A stretch of 64,000 nucleotides of DNA from Streptomyces sp. A2-16 (lineage in GTDB: Bacteria > Actinomycetota > Actinomycetes > Streptomycetales > Streptomycetaceae): contig NZ_CP063808.1 in the NCBI RefSeq assembly GCF_018128905.1, positions 5,518,001-5,582,000 on the forward strand, read 5' to 3'. The number at the start of each line of letters is the position of its first letter. The first letter of the stretch is position 1. A program made the position numbers and the translations under genes. Of the stretch, positions 23,929-32,324 are shown piece by piece. The notes under the pieces were generated by a model. The model searched no databases. It had not been told where the DNA came from and was given only the letters and a program-made list of their open reading frames with translations.

Positions 23929-25385
23929 GCGGGCAGTTGATGCCGTGCAGCCCCGGGGAGATCGGGTCGCTGTTCCTGTTCGAGAAGCTCACCCCTGAGC
24001 AGCTCGGGCAGCTGTGCGCCGGGGGCCGGGTGGAGCGGTTCGAACCCGGTCCGGTGTACACCGAGGGTGAACCCGCCACCTGCTTCTACGTGATGATCGA
24101 GGGCACGGTCGTCCTCTCCCGCCGGGTCGGCGGTGACGACGTGGAGATCAGTCGCACCTCGCAGCCAGGGGTCTACGCGGGATCCATGCAGGCGTACCTC
24201 GGCGACCGCGTGCAGCAGACGTACAACGGCTCCATGCGGGTCACCGAGCCCTCACGGTTCTTCGTGCTGCCCGCGGAGACGTTCTCGGCCTTCATGCAGG
24301 AATGGTTCCCGATGGCGGTCCATCTGCTGGAGGGGCTCTTCTTCGGTTCGAAGAACACCCAGCGGGCCATCGGGCAGCGGGAACGGCTGCTGGCGCTCGG
24401 CTCGTTGTCCGCCGGTCTCACGCACGAGCTCAACAACCCGGCGGCGGCTGCCGTACGGGCCACGTCGACGCTGCGCGAGCGGGTGGGCAAGATGCGCCAC
24501 AAGCTCGGCATCATCGCCCAGGGCTCCTACAGCCCCGAGGTCATGGCCAACCTGATCGACATCCAGGAGCGCACCGCCGAACGCGTCGCCAAGGCGCCGA
24601 CGTTGAGCCCTCTGGAGGCCTCCGACCGGGAGGACACCCTCGCCGACTGGCTCGACGACCACGGCATCCAGGAGGGCTGGCGGATCGCGCCCACCTTCGT
24701 CCAGGCCGGCCTGGACGTCGACTGGCTGGACCAGGTCGCGGCCGCCCTCGACGAGGAGATGCTGCCGAACGCGATCGGCTGGCTCAACTACACCGTCGAG
24801 ACCGAGCTGTTGATGGACGAGATCAACGACTCCACGGCCCGGATCTCGCACCTCGTCGACGCGGCGAAGCAGTACTCCCAGCTGGACCGCGCGCCCTATC
24901 AGGTGGCCGACGTGCACGAACTCCTCGACAGCACGCTGCTGATGCTGTCCGGGAAGATCGGTCAGCAGATCAAGGTCGTCAAGGAGTACGACCGGACACT
25001 GCCGAGGATCCCGGCCTACCCCGCCGAGCTCAACCAGGTGTGGACCAACCTGATCGACAACGCGGTGCAGGCCATCAACAGCGTGGGCGGGGAGGGCACG
25101 TTGACCGTCCGCACCGCCCTCGACCACGACCGGCTGCTGGTGGAGTTCCGGGACACCGGGCCCGGGGTGCCGCCGGACATCCGCGGACGGATCTTCGATC
25201 CCTTCTTCACCACCAAGCCGGTGGGCGAGGGGACGGGTCTCGGGCTCGACATCTCCTGGCGGATCGTGGTCAACAAGCACCACGGGACGCTCCAGGTGGA
25301 GTCGTCGCCGGGCGACACCCGCTTCCAGGTGCTGCTTCCGCTGACCGCCGTGGACAACGACGAGACGACCGAGGAGCCGGAGTGA
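23925..25385 (+). CDS. Soluble histidine kinase with N-terminal cNMP-binding domain
   Basis: A 486-aa cytoplasmic kinase with no membrane helix. Residues 15-135 form a cyclic-nucleotide-binding domain (YTEGEPATCFYVMIEGTVVL, then SRFFVLPAETFSAFMQEWFP). HisKA follows with SAGLTHELNNPAAAAVRATS and candidate phospho-His167. A long central region up to about residue 330 is Asp/Glu-rich. The ATPase domain has N-box LIDNAVQAINS, DTGPGVPPD and GEGTGLGLDISW. It starts at GTG 23925, overlapping the receiver-flavoprotein stop, and ends overlapping the zinc-finger gene, so all three are translated together. The receiver in the first gene is the natural phosphate acceptor. The ligand of the cNMP domain is unknown. 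Confidence 0.92.
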   Translation: MSGQLMPCSPGEIGSLFLFEKLTPEQLGQLCAGGRVERFEPGPVYTEGEPATCFYVMIEGTVVLSRRVGGDDVEISRTSQPGVYAGSMQAYLGDRVQQTYNGSMRVTEPSRFFVLPAETFSAFMQEWFPMAVHLLEGLFFGSKNTQRAIGQRERLLALGSLSAGLTHELNNPAAAAVRATSTLRERVGKMRHKLGIIAQGSYSPEVMANLIDIQERTAERVAKAPTLSPLEASDREDTLADWLDDHGIQEGWRIAPTFVQAGLDVDWLDQVAAALDEEMLPNAIGWLNYTVETELLMDEINDSTARISHLVDAAKQYSQLDRAPYQVADVHELLDSTLLMLSGKIGQQIKVVKEYDRTLPRIPAYPAELNQVWTNLIDNAVQAINSVGGEGTLTVRTALDHDRLLVEFRDTGPGVPPDIRGRIFDPFFTTKPVGEGTGLGLDISWRIVVNKHHGTLQVESSPGDTRFQVLLPLTAVDNDETTEEPE

Positions 25386-25735
25386 CCGACATCAAGGGGA
25401 TCGACCCGAGCGTGCCGCCCAGCGGGGACGGGTGTGTGGAGTGCGACGCGATGGGTGGATGGTGGTTCCATCTGCGGCGGTGTGCGCAGTGCGGGCACGT
25501 GGGGTGCTGCGACTCCTCGCCCGGTCAGCACGCCACCGGCCATTTCGGGGAGTCCGGGCATCCTCTGGTGCAGAGCTTCGAGCCGGGCGAGGAATGGTTC
25601 TGGAACTTCGAGACGAACGAGATGTTCGAGGCGGGGCCGGAGTTGGCGGGGCCGGGGAGTCATCCGCAGTCGCAGCCGGCGCCCGGGCCCGAGGGGCGGG
25701 TGCCGGCGGACTGGGCTCGCACCTTGCGCCGATGA
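25382..25735 (+). CDS. UBP-type zinc finger protein
   Basis: A 117-aa protein dominated by a ZnF-UBP domain. Cys18/Cys21, Cys34/Cys37, Cys42 (or 43), His50, His54 and His60 match the ligand spacing of this fold, with the typical closing HATGHFGESGHPL. In eukaryotes this domain binds the C-terminal Gly-Gly of ubiquitin; in bacteria lacking ubiquitin its partner is unknown. The aromatic stretch EEWFWNFETNEMFE follows the domain. The GTG start at 25382 overlaps the kinase stop in GTGA, which ties it to the signalling pair upstream. The C-terminus is a Pro/Gly-rich tail. Confidence 0.9.
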   Translation: MTDIKGIDPSVPPSGDGCVECDAMGGWWFHLRRCAQCGHVGCCDSSPGQHATGHFGESGHPLVQSFEPGEEWFWNFETNEMFEAGPELAGPGSHPQSQPAPGPEGRVPADWARTLRR

Positions 25736-25803
25736 GCCGGGGCCGGCCGGTCTGACCCCGGGCGGGTCGCGCGGCCGGCCGTGCGAAGTGCCAGGATGTA
25801 CGC

Positions 25804-28752
25804 GTGTCGCAGATCTCCATCAGTACGCCCCTCATCGGGCGAGAAGACGAGCTCGTCCGGCTTTCCGGGGTGCTGGAGCGGGCTCGGGGTGGAGAGGCGC
25901 GGGCCGTGCTCGTCGCCGGGGACGCCGGGGTCGGCAAGACGCGGCTCCTCGACGAGGTGGCCCGCAGGGCTGCCCGAAGCGGCATGACCGTGCTCACCGG
26001 TCACTGTGTCGATCTCGGTGATGTCGGACTGCCGTACCTGCCGTTCACCGAGGTGCTCGGGGCGCTCGCGCAGGACGAGCGGTTCGCCGCGGCCCTCACC
26101 GCCCATCCGGTGGTGGAGCGGTTGCTGGGGGGCGGCTCCGCCGGGGACTCCGGTGGCCGGCTCCGACTGTTCGAGGGCATCGCCGGGCTGCTCGCCGACC
26201 TCGCCGACGCCCATCCCCTGCTGCTCGTCCTGGAGGATCTGCACTGGGCCGACCAGTCGTCCCGGGACCTGCTGCGGTTCCTGCTCAGCCGCGGGATCCT
26301 GCAGCGGTCGGCGGGAGGAGCGCCCACACATCGGCTGGCCGTACTCGCCTCCTACCGCGCCGACGATCTGCACCGACGACATCCGCTGCGGCCGCTGCTC
26401 GCCGAGCTGGTGCGGCTGCCCGGTGTCGAGCGGCTGGAGCTGCGGCCGATGGCCGACGGCGAGGTGGCCCGGCTGGTGCGGGCGCTGCGCGAGGGGCCGC
26501 TGCCGGACACCACGGTGCGGCGGATCGTCGAGCGGGCCGAGGGCAACGCCTTCTACGCCGAGGAGTTGCTCGCCGCCACGGGGAGCGGGGACGGCGGGAT
26601 GCCCAGTGGGCTCGCCGATGTGCTGCTGATCCGCTTCGAGCAGCTGTCCGACACCGCTCAGCAGGTGCTGCGCACCGCCGCCGTCGCCGGGCGGCGTGTC
26701 GAGCACGACCTGCTGCGGGACGCCGTGCGCCTGCCCGAGGAGGAACTGGAGGCGGCCCTGCGCGAGGCCATCGGGCGGCAGCTGCTGGTGCCCGGCGAGG
26801 GGGACACGTACTCCTTCCGGCACGCCCTGGCCCGGGAAGCCGTGTACGCCGATCTCCTGCCGGGCGAACGGGCGAGGCTGCACGGAGCGTTCGCCCGGCT
26901 GCTCGACGGGCGGGGCCATCGGGCCGAGAGCGCGGCGGAGCGGGCCCACCACTACCGCGAGAGCCACGAGCTGGCCCCCGCGCTCGCCGCCTCGCTGGAG
27001 GCCGCGGACCACGCAGAGCGGGTGGGGGCGCCCGCCGAGGAGCTACGGCATCTGGAGGCGGCCCTCGACCTGTGGTCGGCGGTGGAACCGGCCGCGCGGC
27101 CCGAGGCCGAGGGGGTCGACCAGGTCCGGCTGATGCTGCGGGCCTCGGCCGCCGCCGCGCACACCGGCGAACTGCACCGGGCGGTCTCCCTCACGCGGGC
27201 CGCGCTCGCCGGCGTCGGCCAGGAGGCGGACTCCGAGCTCGCCGCCCGGGTCCGCTACACCCTGGCCGGGAACCTCATGAGCGTCGACAACCTCACCGCG
27301 GCCTTCGCCTACAGCAGCGAGGCGCTCGCCATGATCCCCGCCGATCCCCCGTCCCGTACCTGGGTGTGGGCCGCGGCGACCCATGTGCTGGCGGCCCGTC
27401 ATGTCGGGGAGAACGAGACCGCGCTGCGGATCGCCCGGCACGCCCTCGGCAGGGCGGAGCAGCTGAGCGTCACGGACGCCCGGGCGGACCTGCTGATCTC
27501 CCTGGCGATCCTCGAGGGCGGCGGCCGACGCACGGCGGAGGGACGGGAGCGGCTGCGGCAGGCCCGGGAGCTGGCCCGGAGCTCGGGCAACGCGCCGGTG
27601 GAGATGCGGGCGCTGTTCAATCTCGCCGTGGGCACCTTCGAGTCCGGGCATCTCGAGGAGTGCCTGCCCTGGATCACCGAGGGCCTGGACCGCGCCCGCC
27701 GGGCCGGGCTGCTGTCGTCGCCGTATCCGATGGAGATGCGCTATCTGCGGCTGCTGGTGCTGTACACGCTGGGCCGCTGGGACGACTGCGTCCGGGCGGC
27801 GAACACCGACGCCGAGGTGCTGCCCGCGGCCGGCGGGTACACGATGGCGCCCGCGCTGTACGTGGCGCTCGCGCGCGGCGACTTCAGTGCCGCGGACCGG
27901 GCCCGGGTGCTGCTGGAGGGGCCGTTCGACTGGATGGCCACGCTCGTCGCGGGCATCGTGCTGACCGACGCGGCGGCGCTGCGGGGCGATGCGGAGGAGG
28001 CCGTGGAGCGGATGCGGTCCACCGTCGCGGCACTGACCGACGAGACCGGCGCGCCTCCTCACGTCACCGTCCGGCTGGCCGCCCTCGCGCTGTCCGCGGT
28101 CGCCGACCGGGCCGCCGAGCTGCGCCTCAAGGGGGATCTGGCCGGGGCGCTTCGCTGGGCGGAGACCGCGACCGAACTGGTGGAGCCGGCCAGGACCGCC
28201 ACCGTGCGGGGCGAGGGCGGCATACCGCAGGGCCCGGAGGGGCAGGCCTGGCTGGCCCGGGCGGAGGCGGAGTGGACGCGGGCCACCTCGGGGCCGGACG
28301 TGCAGGCCTGGGCGAAGGCGGTCGCCGCGTTCGACTTCGGTGACGTGTACGAACCGGCGCGGTGCCGGCTGCGGTACGCCGAGGCCCTGCTCGCGGCCGA
28401 TCGGCGCGAGGAGGCCGCCGTCGAGGCGCGGGCCGCTCGCGAGGTGTTCGCCCGGCTGGGCGCCGAGGTGCTGTTGGAGCAGGCGGACGCACTGATCCGG
28501 CGCGGCCGTCTCGCCGACTCCCCGGCCGCCACCGCGTCACCTCTGACGGCTCGCGAGCAGGACGTGCTGCGGCTGCTCGCCCGGGGGCGCAGCAACCGCC
28601 AGATCGGCGAGGAGCTGTTCATCACGGGCAAGACGGCCAGCGTGCACGTCTCCAACATCCTCGCCAAGCTGGGTGCGGCGAGCCGCACCGAGGCCGTGGC
28701 CGTCGCCTACCGCGAGGGGCTGATCGCCCCGCAGACGGCGGCCGACGGCTGA
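25804..28752 (+). CDS. Large LuxR-type (LAL) AAA ATPase regulator
   Basis: A 982-aa transcription factor of the LAL/MalT-like class. Walker A is GDAGVGKT at residues 39-46 and Walker B is LLLVLEDLHWAD near 138-149. A long helical TPR-like region runs from about 350 to 870, and a LuxR helix-turn-helix closes the protein (SPLTAREQDVLRLLARGRSN, then SVHVSNILAKLGAASRTEAV). Such regulators are multimeric ATP-dependent activators, often of polyketide clusters or sugar genes. None of those lies next to it. It starts at GTG 25804 with AGGAT upstream, 68 bases after the zinc-finger gene and on the same strand, so it could be a fourth member of that operon or independent. Confidence 0.92.
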   Translation: MSQISISTPLIGREDELVRLSGVLERARGGEARAVLVAGDAGVGKTRLLDEVARRAARSGMTVLTGHCVDLGDVGLPYLPFTEVLGALAQDERFAAALTAHPVVERLLGGGSAGDSGGRLRLFEGIAGLLADLADAHPLLLVLEDLHWADQSSRDLLRFLLSRGILQRSAGGAPTHRLAVLASYRADDLHRRHPLRPLLAELVRLPGVERLELRPMADGEVARLVRALREGPLPDTTVRRIVERAEGNAFYAEELLAATGSGDGGMPSGLADVLLIRFEQLSDTAQQVLRTAAVAGRRVEHDLLRDAVRLPEEELEAALREAIGRQLLVPGEGDTYSFRHALAREAVYADLLPGERARLHGAFARLLDGRGHRAESAAERAHHYRESHELAPALAASLEAADHAERVGAPAEELRHLEAALDLWSAVEPAARPEAEGVDQVRLMLRASAAAAHTGELHRAVSLTRAALAGVGQEADSELAARVRYTLAGNLMSVDNLTAAFAYSSEALAMIPADPPSRTWVWAAATHVLAARHVGENETALRIARHALGRAEQLSVTDARADLLISLAILEGGGRRTAEGRERLRQARELARSSGNAPVEMRALFNLAVGTFESGHLEECLPWITEGLDRARRAGLLSSPYPMEMRYLRLLVLYTLGRWDDCVRAANTDAEVLPAAGGYTMAPALYVALARGDFSAADRARVLLEGPFDWMATLVAGIVLTDAAALRGDAEEAVERMRSTVAALTDETGAPPHVTVRLAALALSAVADRAAELRLKGDLAGALRWAETATELVEPARTATVRGEGGIPQGPEGQAWLARAEAEWTRATSGPDVQAWAKAVAAFDFGDVYEPARCRLRYAEALLAADRREEAAVEARAAREVFARLGAEVLLEQADALIRRGRLADSPAATASPLTAREQDVLRLLARGRSNRQIGEELFITGKTASVHVSNILAKLGAASRTEAVAVAYREGLIAPQTAADG

Positions 28753-28759
28753 CGGTCCC

Positions 28760-29965
28760 TCAACGGCGCTTGCAGTCCAGGCTCTTCAGGTCGACGGCGT
28801 CGGCCATCGCCTGCATGCCCTTGTCGCCCGGGTGGATGTGGTCCCCGCCGTCGAAGAAGGGGAGCATCCGCTCGTGGTCGTAGGGGCTGCGCAGGACGCG
28901 GTCGAAGTCGGTGACCGCGTCGAACTCGTCGCCGTGGCTCCTGATGAAGTCGTTGACCTCCTGTCGTACGGCCTCGGCGGCCGGGTCCCATTCCGGCCAG
29001 CCCTTGAAGGGGGCGATGGTGGAGACGACGACACACTTGCCGGCGTCGTGGGCCCGGTCGACGATCTGGCGGTAGCCGCCGATCAGGTCCTGTGCGGTGA
29101 CACCGGTGTGCGCCTTGAGGTCGTTGACGCCCTCGAAGAGGAACACGGTGCGCACGCCCGGCTGGGAGAGGACGTCCCGCTCCAGCCGGTTCAGGGCGCT
29201 CGGCCCGGCGCCGTCGGCGAGCACCTTGTTGCCGGAGATCCCCTCGTTGGCCACGCCCTTGACCACGGTGTCCGCCTTCTGGAGGCGGCGGGCGAGGTAG
29301 TCGGGCCAGCGGCGGTTCAGGTCGGTCGTGGACTGCCACCCGTCGGTGATGGAGTCGCCGAGCGTGACCACGGCGCCGGTGGCGGAGGGCGTGCGCACCG
29401 AGACCGCGTCCAGGTAGAACCACGATCCGATGCTCTCGGTCCAGTGCGCGCCGCTCTCCTCCGCGGTGTGGTCGCCCCGGGTGGCGTACGAGGTCTGCAG
29501 GGCCATCCAGTGCCCGGTGACCGGGCCCGCCGCGTCCGGGGAGTGGAGGCTGACGACCAGGTTCGACCCGGCGGCCAGCCTGCCGGGCAGCGGGTCGCTG
29601 TACACGGTGGAGCCGGGTTCCACGATCACGGAGGAGGAGCCGTCGAAGGTGAGCCGGCGGTTGCTGCCGGACACCAGCCGGGCGTCCTTGAGCTGGAGGC
29701 CGGCGTAGACGCTGTCGAAGGTCACCGGGCGGTCCCCGAAGGCGTTGGAGAGCCGGATCCGCGGGTCGCGGCCGCCGACGCTGGTGCGGACGACCATGCG
29801 GTAGCCGCGGTCGGCGGCCGACTCGCCGATGCGGTAGGCACTGGTGCCCCAGGTGATCACCCCGTCGGGCGGGCTGACGGCGGCCGGTGCGGGGGTGGCC
29901 TGGAGCACGGCGGCCGCGACCGTCACGGCGAGCAGCCGCGCCCCTCGGACCGTCCGGTGCCTCAT
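28760..29965 (-). CDS. Secreted SGNH/GDSL esterase
   Basis: A 401-aa exported hydrolase. A signal peptide at residues 1-29 is followed by a beta-rich N-terminal domain of about 165 residues and an SGNH hydrolase domain. Block I is VVTLGDSITDGW with catalytic Ser205, block III FLFEGVNDLKAH has the Gly and Asn, and block V GGDHIHPGDKGM holds the Asp-x-x-His pair near the C-terminus. Enzymes with this layout remove acetyl groups from plant polysaccharides or rhamnogalacturonan. The ATG at 29965 overlaps the GH95 stop in an ATGA, so it is translationally coupled to the glycosidase gene, which supports a role in removing acyl groups from the same glycan. Confidence 0.92.
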   Translation of the reverse strand: MRHRTVRGARLLAVTVAAAVLQATPAPAAVSPPDGVITWGTSAYRIGESAADRGYRMVVRTSVGGRDPRIRLSNAFGDRPVTFDSVYAGLQLKDARLVSGSNRRLTFDGSSSVIVEPGSTVYSDPLPGRLAAGSNLVVSLHSPDAAGPVTGHWMALQTSYATRGDHTAEESGAHWTESIGSWFYLDAVSVRTPSATGAVVTLGDSITDGWQSTTDLNRRWPDYLARRLQKADTVVKGVANEGISGNKVLADGAGPSALNRLERDVLSQPGVRTVFLFEGVNDLKAHTGVTAQDLIGGYRQIVDRAHDAGKCVVVSTIAPFKGWPEWDPAAEAVRQEVNDFIRSHGDEFDAVTDFDRVLRSPYDHERMLPFFDGGDHIHPGDKGMQAMADAVDLKSLDCKRR

Positions 29966-32304
29966 CGGTCGAAGCCCTTCAGGGTGACGGTGGCTCCGGG
30001 TTTCAGTGTCACCGTGCGCGCGCTTCCGGCGTGGGCGACCGTCGTGGTGCGGCCGCCGACACTGCGGATCCGTGCTTCGGTCGGTTTCCCATTCCGCCAG
30101 CGTAGGTCGACGACGAAGCCGCCGCGGGCGTTCGCTCCGCTGAGGGAGCCGGAGGCGGCCCAGGCGTCGGGCAGGGCGGGCAGGAGTTCCAGGTGGCCGG
30201 GGCGGGAGTGGAGCAGCATCTCGATCATTGCCGCAGGGGTACCCAGATTCGCGTCGATCTGAAAGATTCCGCGCCCTTGTTCCACCTGGTAGATGTCGAA
30301 CAGGTTGAAGGCGGTGCCGTTGCTGCCTTTGCTGGAGGGCCGCAGGTTGTTCACCACCAGTTGGTAGGCGTTGTCGGCGTTCCTCAGGCGGGCCCAGCAC
30401 AGCGCGCGCCAGGCGTTGGCCCAGCCGAAGCTCTCCATGCCGCGGGCGGTGAGCAGGGCGGTGGCGCCCTCGACGATCTCGGCGGGGGTGGAGCCGTCGG
30501 GGCGGATGCGGTCGCCGGGGAAGAGCCCGACGAGCGGGGACAGGTGGCGGTGGGTGGTCTCGCCGAGGTTGTCGGGGGACATCCACTCCTCGAGCCAGCC
30601 GGTGGTGGGGCTGACCTGCGGGAGATAGAGGCGTTTGCGGAGGCCGGCGACCGTGGCGGCGAACTCCGTGTCCTTCCTCAGCTCGGCCGCGGCCGTGCAG
30701 AAGTTGCCGAACAGGGCCCACACGAGTTCCTGGGCGTAGGTGATGCCCTTGGCGTCGAGGGGGCCGTGCTCGGGCGACCAGTCGCTGTCGGCGACGAGGA
30801 CCTCCCGGGTGGTGCCCGGGAGGGTCGTGGTCAGCAGCCGTGCCTCCCAGAACTCGCAGGCGCCCTTCAGGAGGGGGTAGATCTTCTCCAGATGGGCCCG
30901 GGAGGCGGTGAACTCGTAGTGCTCGTAGAGGGAGTTGCACAGCCAGGCGTTGCCCGCCGGGTGCCACCACCAGCCTCCCCCGCCGAAGGGGTTGGTGGAG
31001 ATGGCGACCGTCCAGCCGGCGTTCTTGCCCGTCGAGTTCCGGTAGCGGTTGCGGGGATCGTTGAACAGCCTGCGGGTGAGGTCGGTCCAGGACGGGAGCT
31101 GGGCGACGCAGTAGTCGGTGAAGGCGTCGAAGCACGGGGACAGACCCGCCCGGTCGGCCGCCCAGTAGTTCATCTGGATGTTGATGTCGGTGTGGTAGTC
31201 GCCCATCCAGTCGGGGTCGTTGCCGTCGAGCCAGAGTCCCTGCAGGTTGAGCGGGAGGCTGCCGCGTGAGCCCGCGATCATCAGGTAGCGGCCGAACTGG
31301 AGGTACTGGGCCTCCAGTTCGGGGTCGGGCGCCCCGTCCCGGGCGCGTGCGTGGAGCCGCTCCCAGGTGTCGAGGGAGCGCTGCTCGGCGGAGGAGGTGC
31401 CGAGCGAGACGTCCAGCTGCCCGAACAGCGTGTGGTGGTCGGCCGTGTGCGTGCGCAGCAGGGCCGCCGCCGAATGCCGGGCGGCCGCACGGACCTTGGT
31501 GCGGGCGAGCGTGCGCGGGTCGAGGTCGGGGTCGCGGAAGCGGGCGGCGGCGTCGGGGGTGTAGTTGGTGCCCCCGCTGAGCACGACGGTGAGGTCCCGG
31601 CACCCGGTGAAGCCGATGTGCGGGCCCTCGACGGTGACGCTGCCGCCGGAACCGTACGCCGTGACGGCGGCTCCGTATCTCAGGCCGTTGGGGAGGGCGG
31701 CCCCGAAGGAGACCGCGGGCTCCTCGCCGTGCGTGCCCTCCAGCGTGACGGTGCCGGTGTAGCGGCCTCCCCCGCTCTGGGTGAAGTGCAGGACGATGAC
31801 GTCGTCGGGGTGGCTGGCGAAGATCTGCCGCCGGTAGGTCACGCCGGAGCGGACGTACGACGTCTCGTTCACGCCCCGGGCGAGGTCGAGGGTGCGGCGG
31901 TAGCCGGAGACGGCGGACAGGTCGTGGTCGGGGATGTCCACGGTGAGCCGGGCCAGCAGGGTGAAGGAGCCGAAGTCCTGACGGCCGTAGGGGAACTGGC
32001 CGTCGGCGTCGAGGGTGTCGTTGAGGCCGCCGGTCCACATCGTGGCGTCGGTGACGAGGAGGAGTTCACGGCCGGGGTCGTTGCTGGTGAGGGCGCCGAG
32101 GCGGCCGTTGCCGACGGGCAGGCCCTGTTCGATCATCGAGTGCTCGTCGGCGGGGGCCTGCCACCACAACTGGTGGCGGGTGTCGGTGCCGGGGGCGGTG
32201 GAGTCGGTGGGTCTGTGCGGGGCGGCGGTCGCCCTGAAGGTGGGCAGGGCGGCGAGCGCGGCGGTCAGGGCGAGGACTCCGCGGCGCGAGGGGGCGGGGG
32301 TCAT
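29962..32304 (-). CDS. Secreted GH95-type glycoside hydrolase
   Basis: A 780-aa glycosidase of the GH95 family (alpha-L-fucosidase or alpha-L-galactosidase). A Tat-type signal (SRRGVLALTAALAAL) lies at residues 6-20. Family marks in order are EQGLPVGNGRLGALTS near residue 59, NLQGLWLDGNDPDWMGDYHT and DINIQMNYWAADR near 365-400, HRHLSPLVGLFPGDR, and FQIDANLGTPAAMIEMLLHS with the catalytic-base Asp. In the first Asn position of the N-x-N pair of characterised fucosidases this protein has Asp (DIN), worth checking. AGGAG precedes the ATG. It follows the GH27 gene by 20 bases and overlaps the esterase gene. Confidence 0.9.
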   Translation of the reverse strand: MTPAPSRRGVLALTAALAALPTFRATAAPHRPTDSTAPGTDTRHQLWWQAPADEHSMIEQGLPVGNGRLGALTSNDPGRELLLVTDATMWTGGLNDTLDADGQFPYGRQDFGSFTLLARLTVDIPDHDLSAVSGYRRTLDLARGVNETSYVRSGVTYRRQIFASHPDDVIVLHFTQSGGGRYTGTVTLEGTHGEEPAVSFGAALPNGLRYGAAVTAYGSGGSVTVEGPHIGFTGCRDLTVVLSGGTNYTPDAAARFRDPDLDPRTLARTKVRAAARHSAAALLRTHTADHHTLFGQLDVSLGTSSAEQRSLDTWERLHARARDGAPDPELEAQYLQFGRYLMIAGSRGSLPLNLQGLWLDGNDPDWMGDYHTDINIQMNYWAADRAGLSPCFDAFTDYCVAQLPSWTDLTRRLFNDPRNRYRNSTGKNAGWTVAISTNPFGGGGWWWHPAGNAWLCNSLYEHYEFTASRAHLEKIYPLLKGACEFWEARLLTTTLPGTTREVLVADSDWSPEHGPLDAKGITYAQELVWALFGNFCTAAAELRKDTEFAATVAGLRKRLYLPQVSPTTGWLEEWMSPDNLGETTHRHLSPLVGLFPGDRIRPDGSTPAEIVEGATALLTARGMESFGWANAWRALCWARLRNADNAYQLVVNNLRPSSKGSNGTAFNLFDIYQVEQGRGIFQIDANLGTPAAMIEMLLHSRPGHLELLPALPDAWAASGSLSGANARGGFVVDLRWRNGKPTEARIRSVGGRTTTVAHAGSARTVTLKPGATVTLKGFDR

Positions 32305-32324
32305 GGCGGCTCCTGGTGGCTCGG

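Noticed and set aside
25382..25735. Evidence of a bacterial ubiquitin pathway
   Set aside because: Only a UBP-type zinc finger is present; no ubiquitin-like, E1, E2 or protease gene is in the window.
30230..30245. GGGTACC promoter-like motif
   Set aside because: It lies inside the GH95 coding region with no gene start downstream on either strand.
28760..32038. 1092-aa minus-strand frame joining GH95 and esterase
   Set aside because: The first part is an out-of-frame shadow of GH95. The esterase begins at 29965 with an ATGA overlap and signal peptide.
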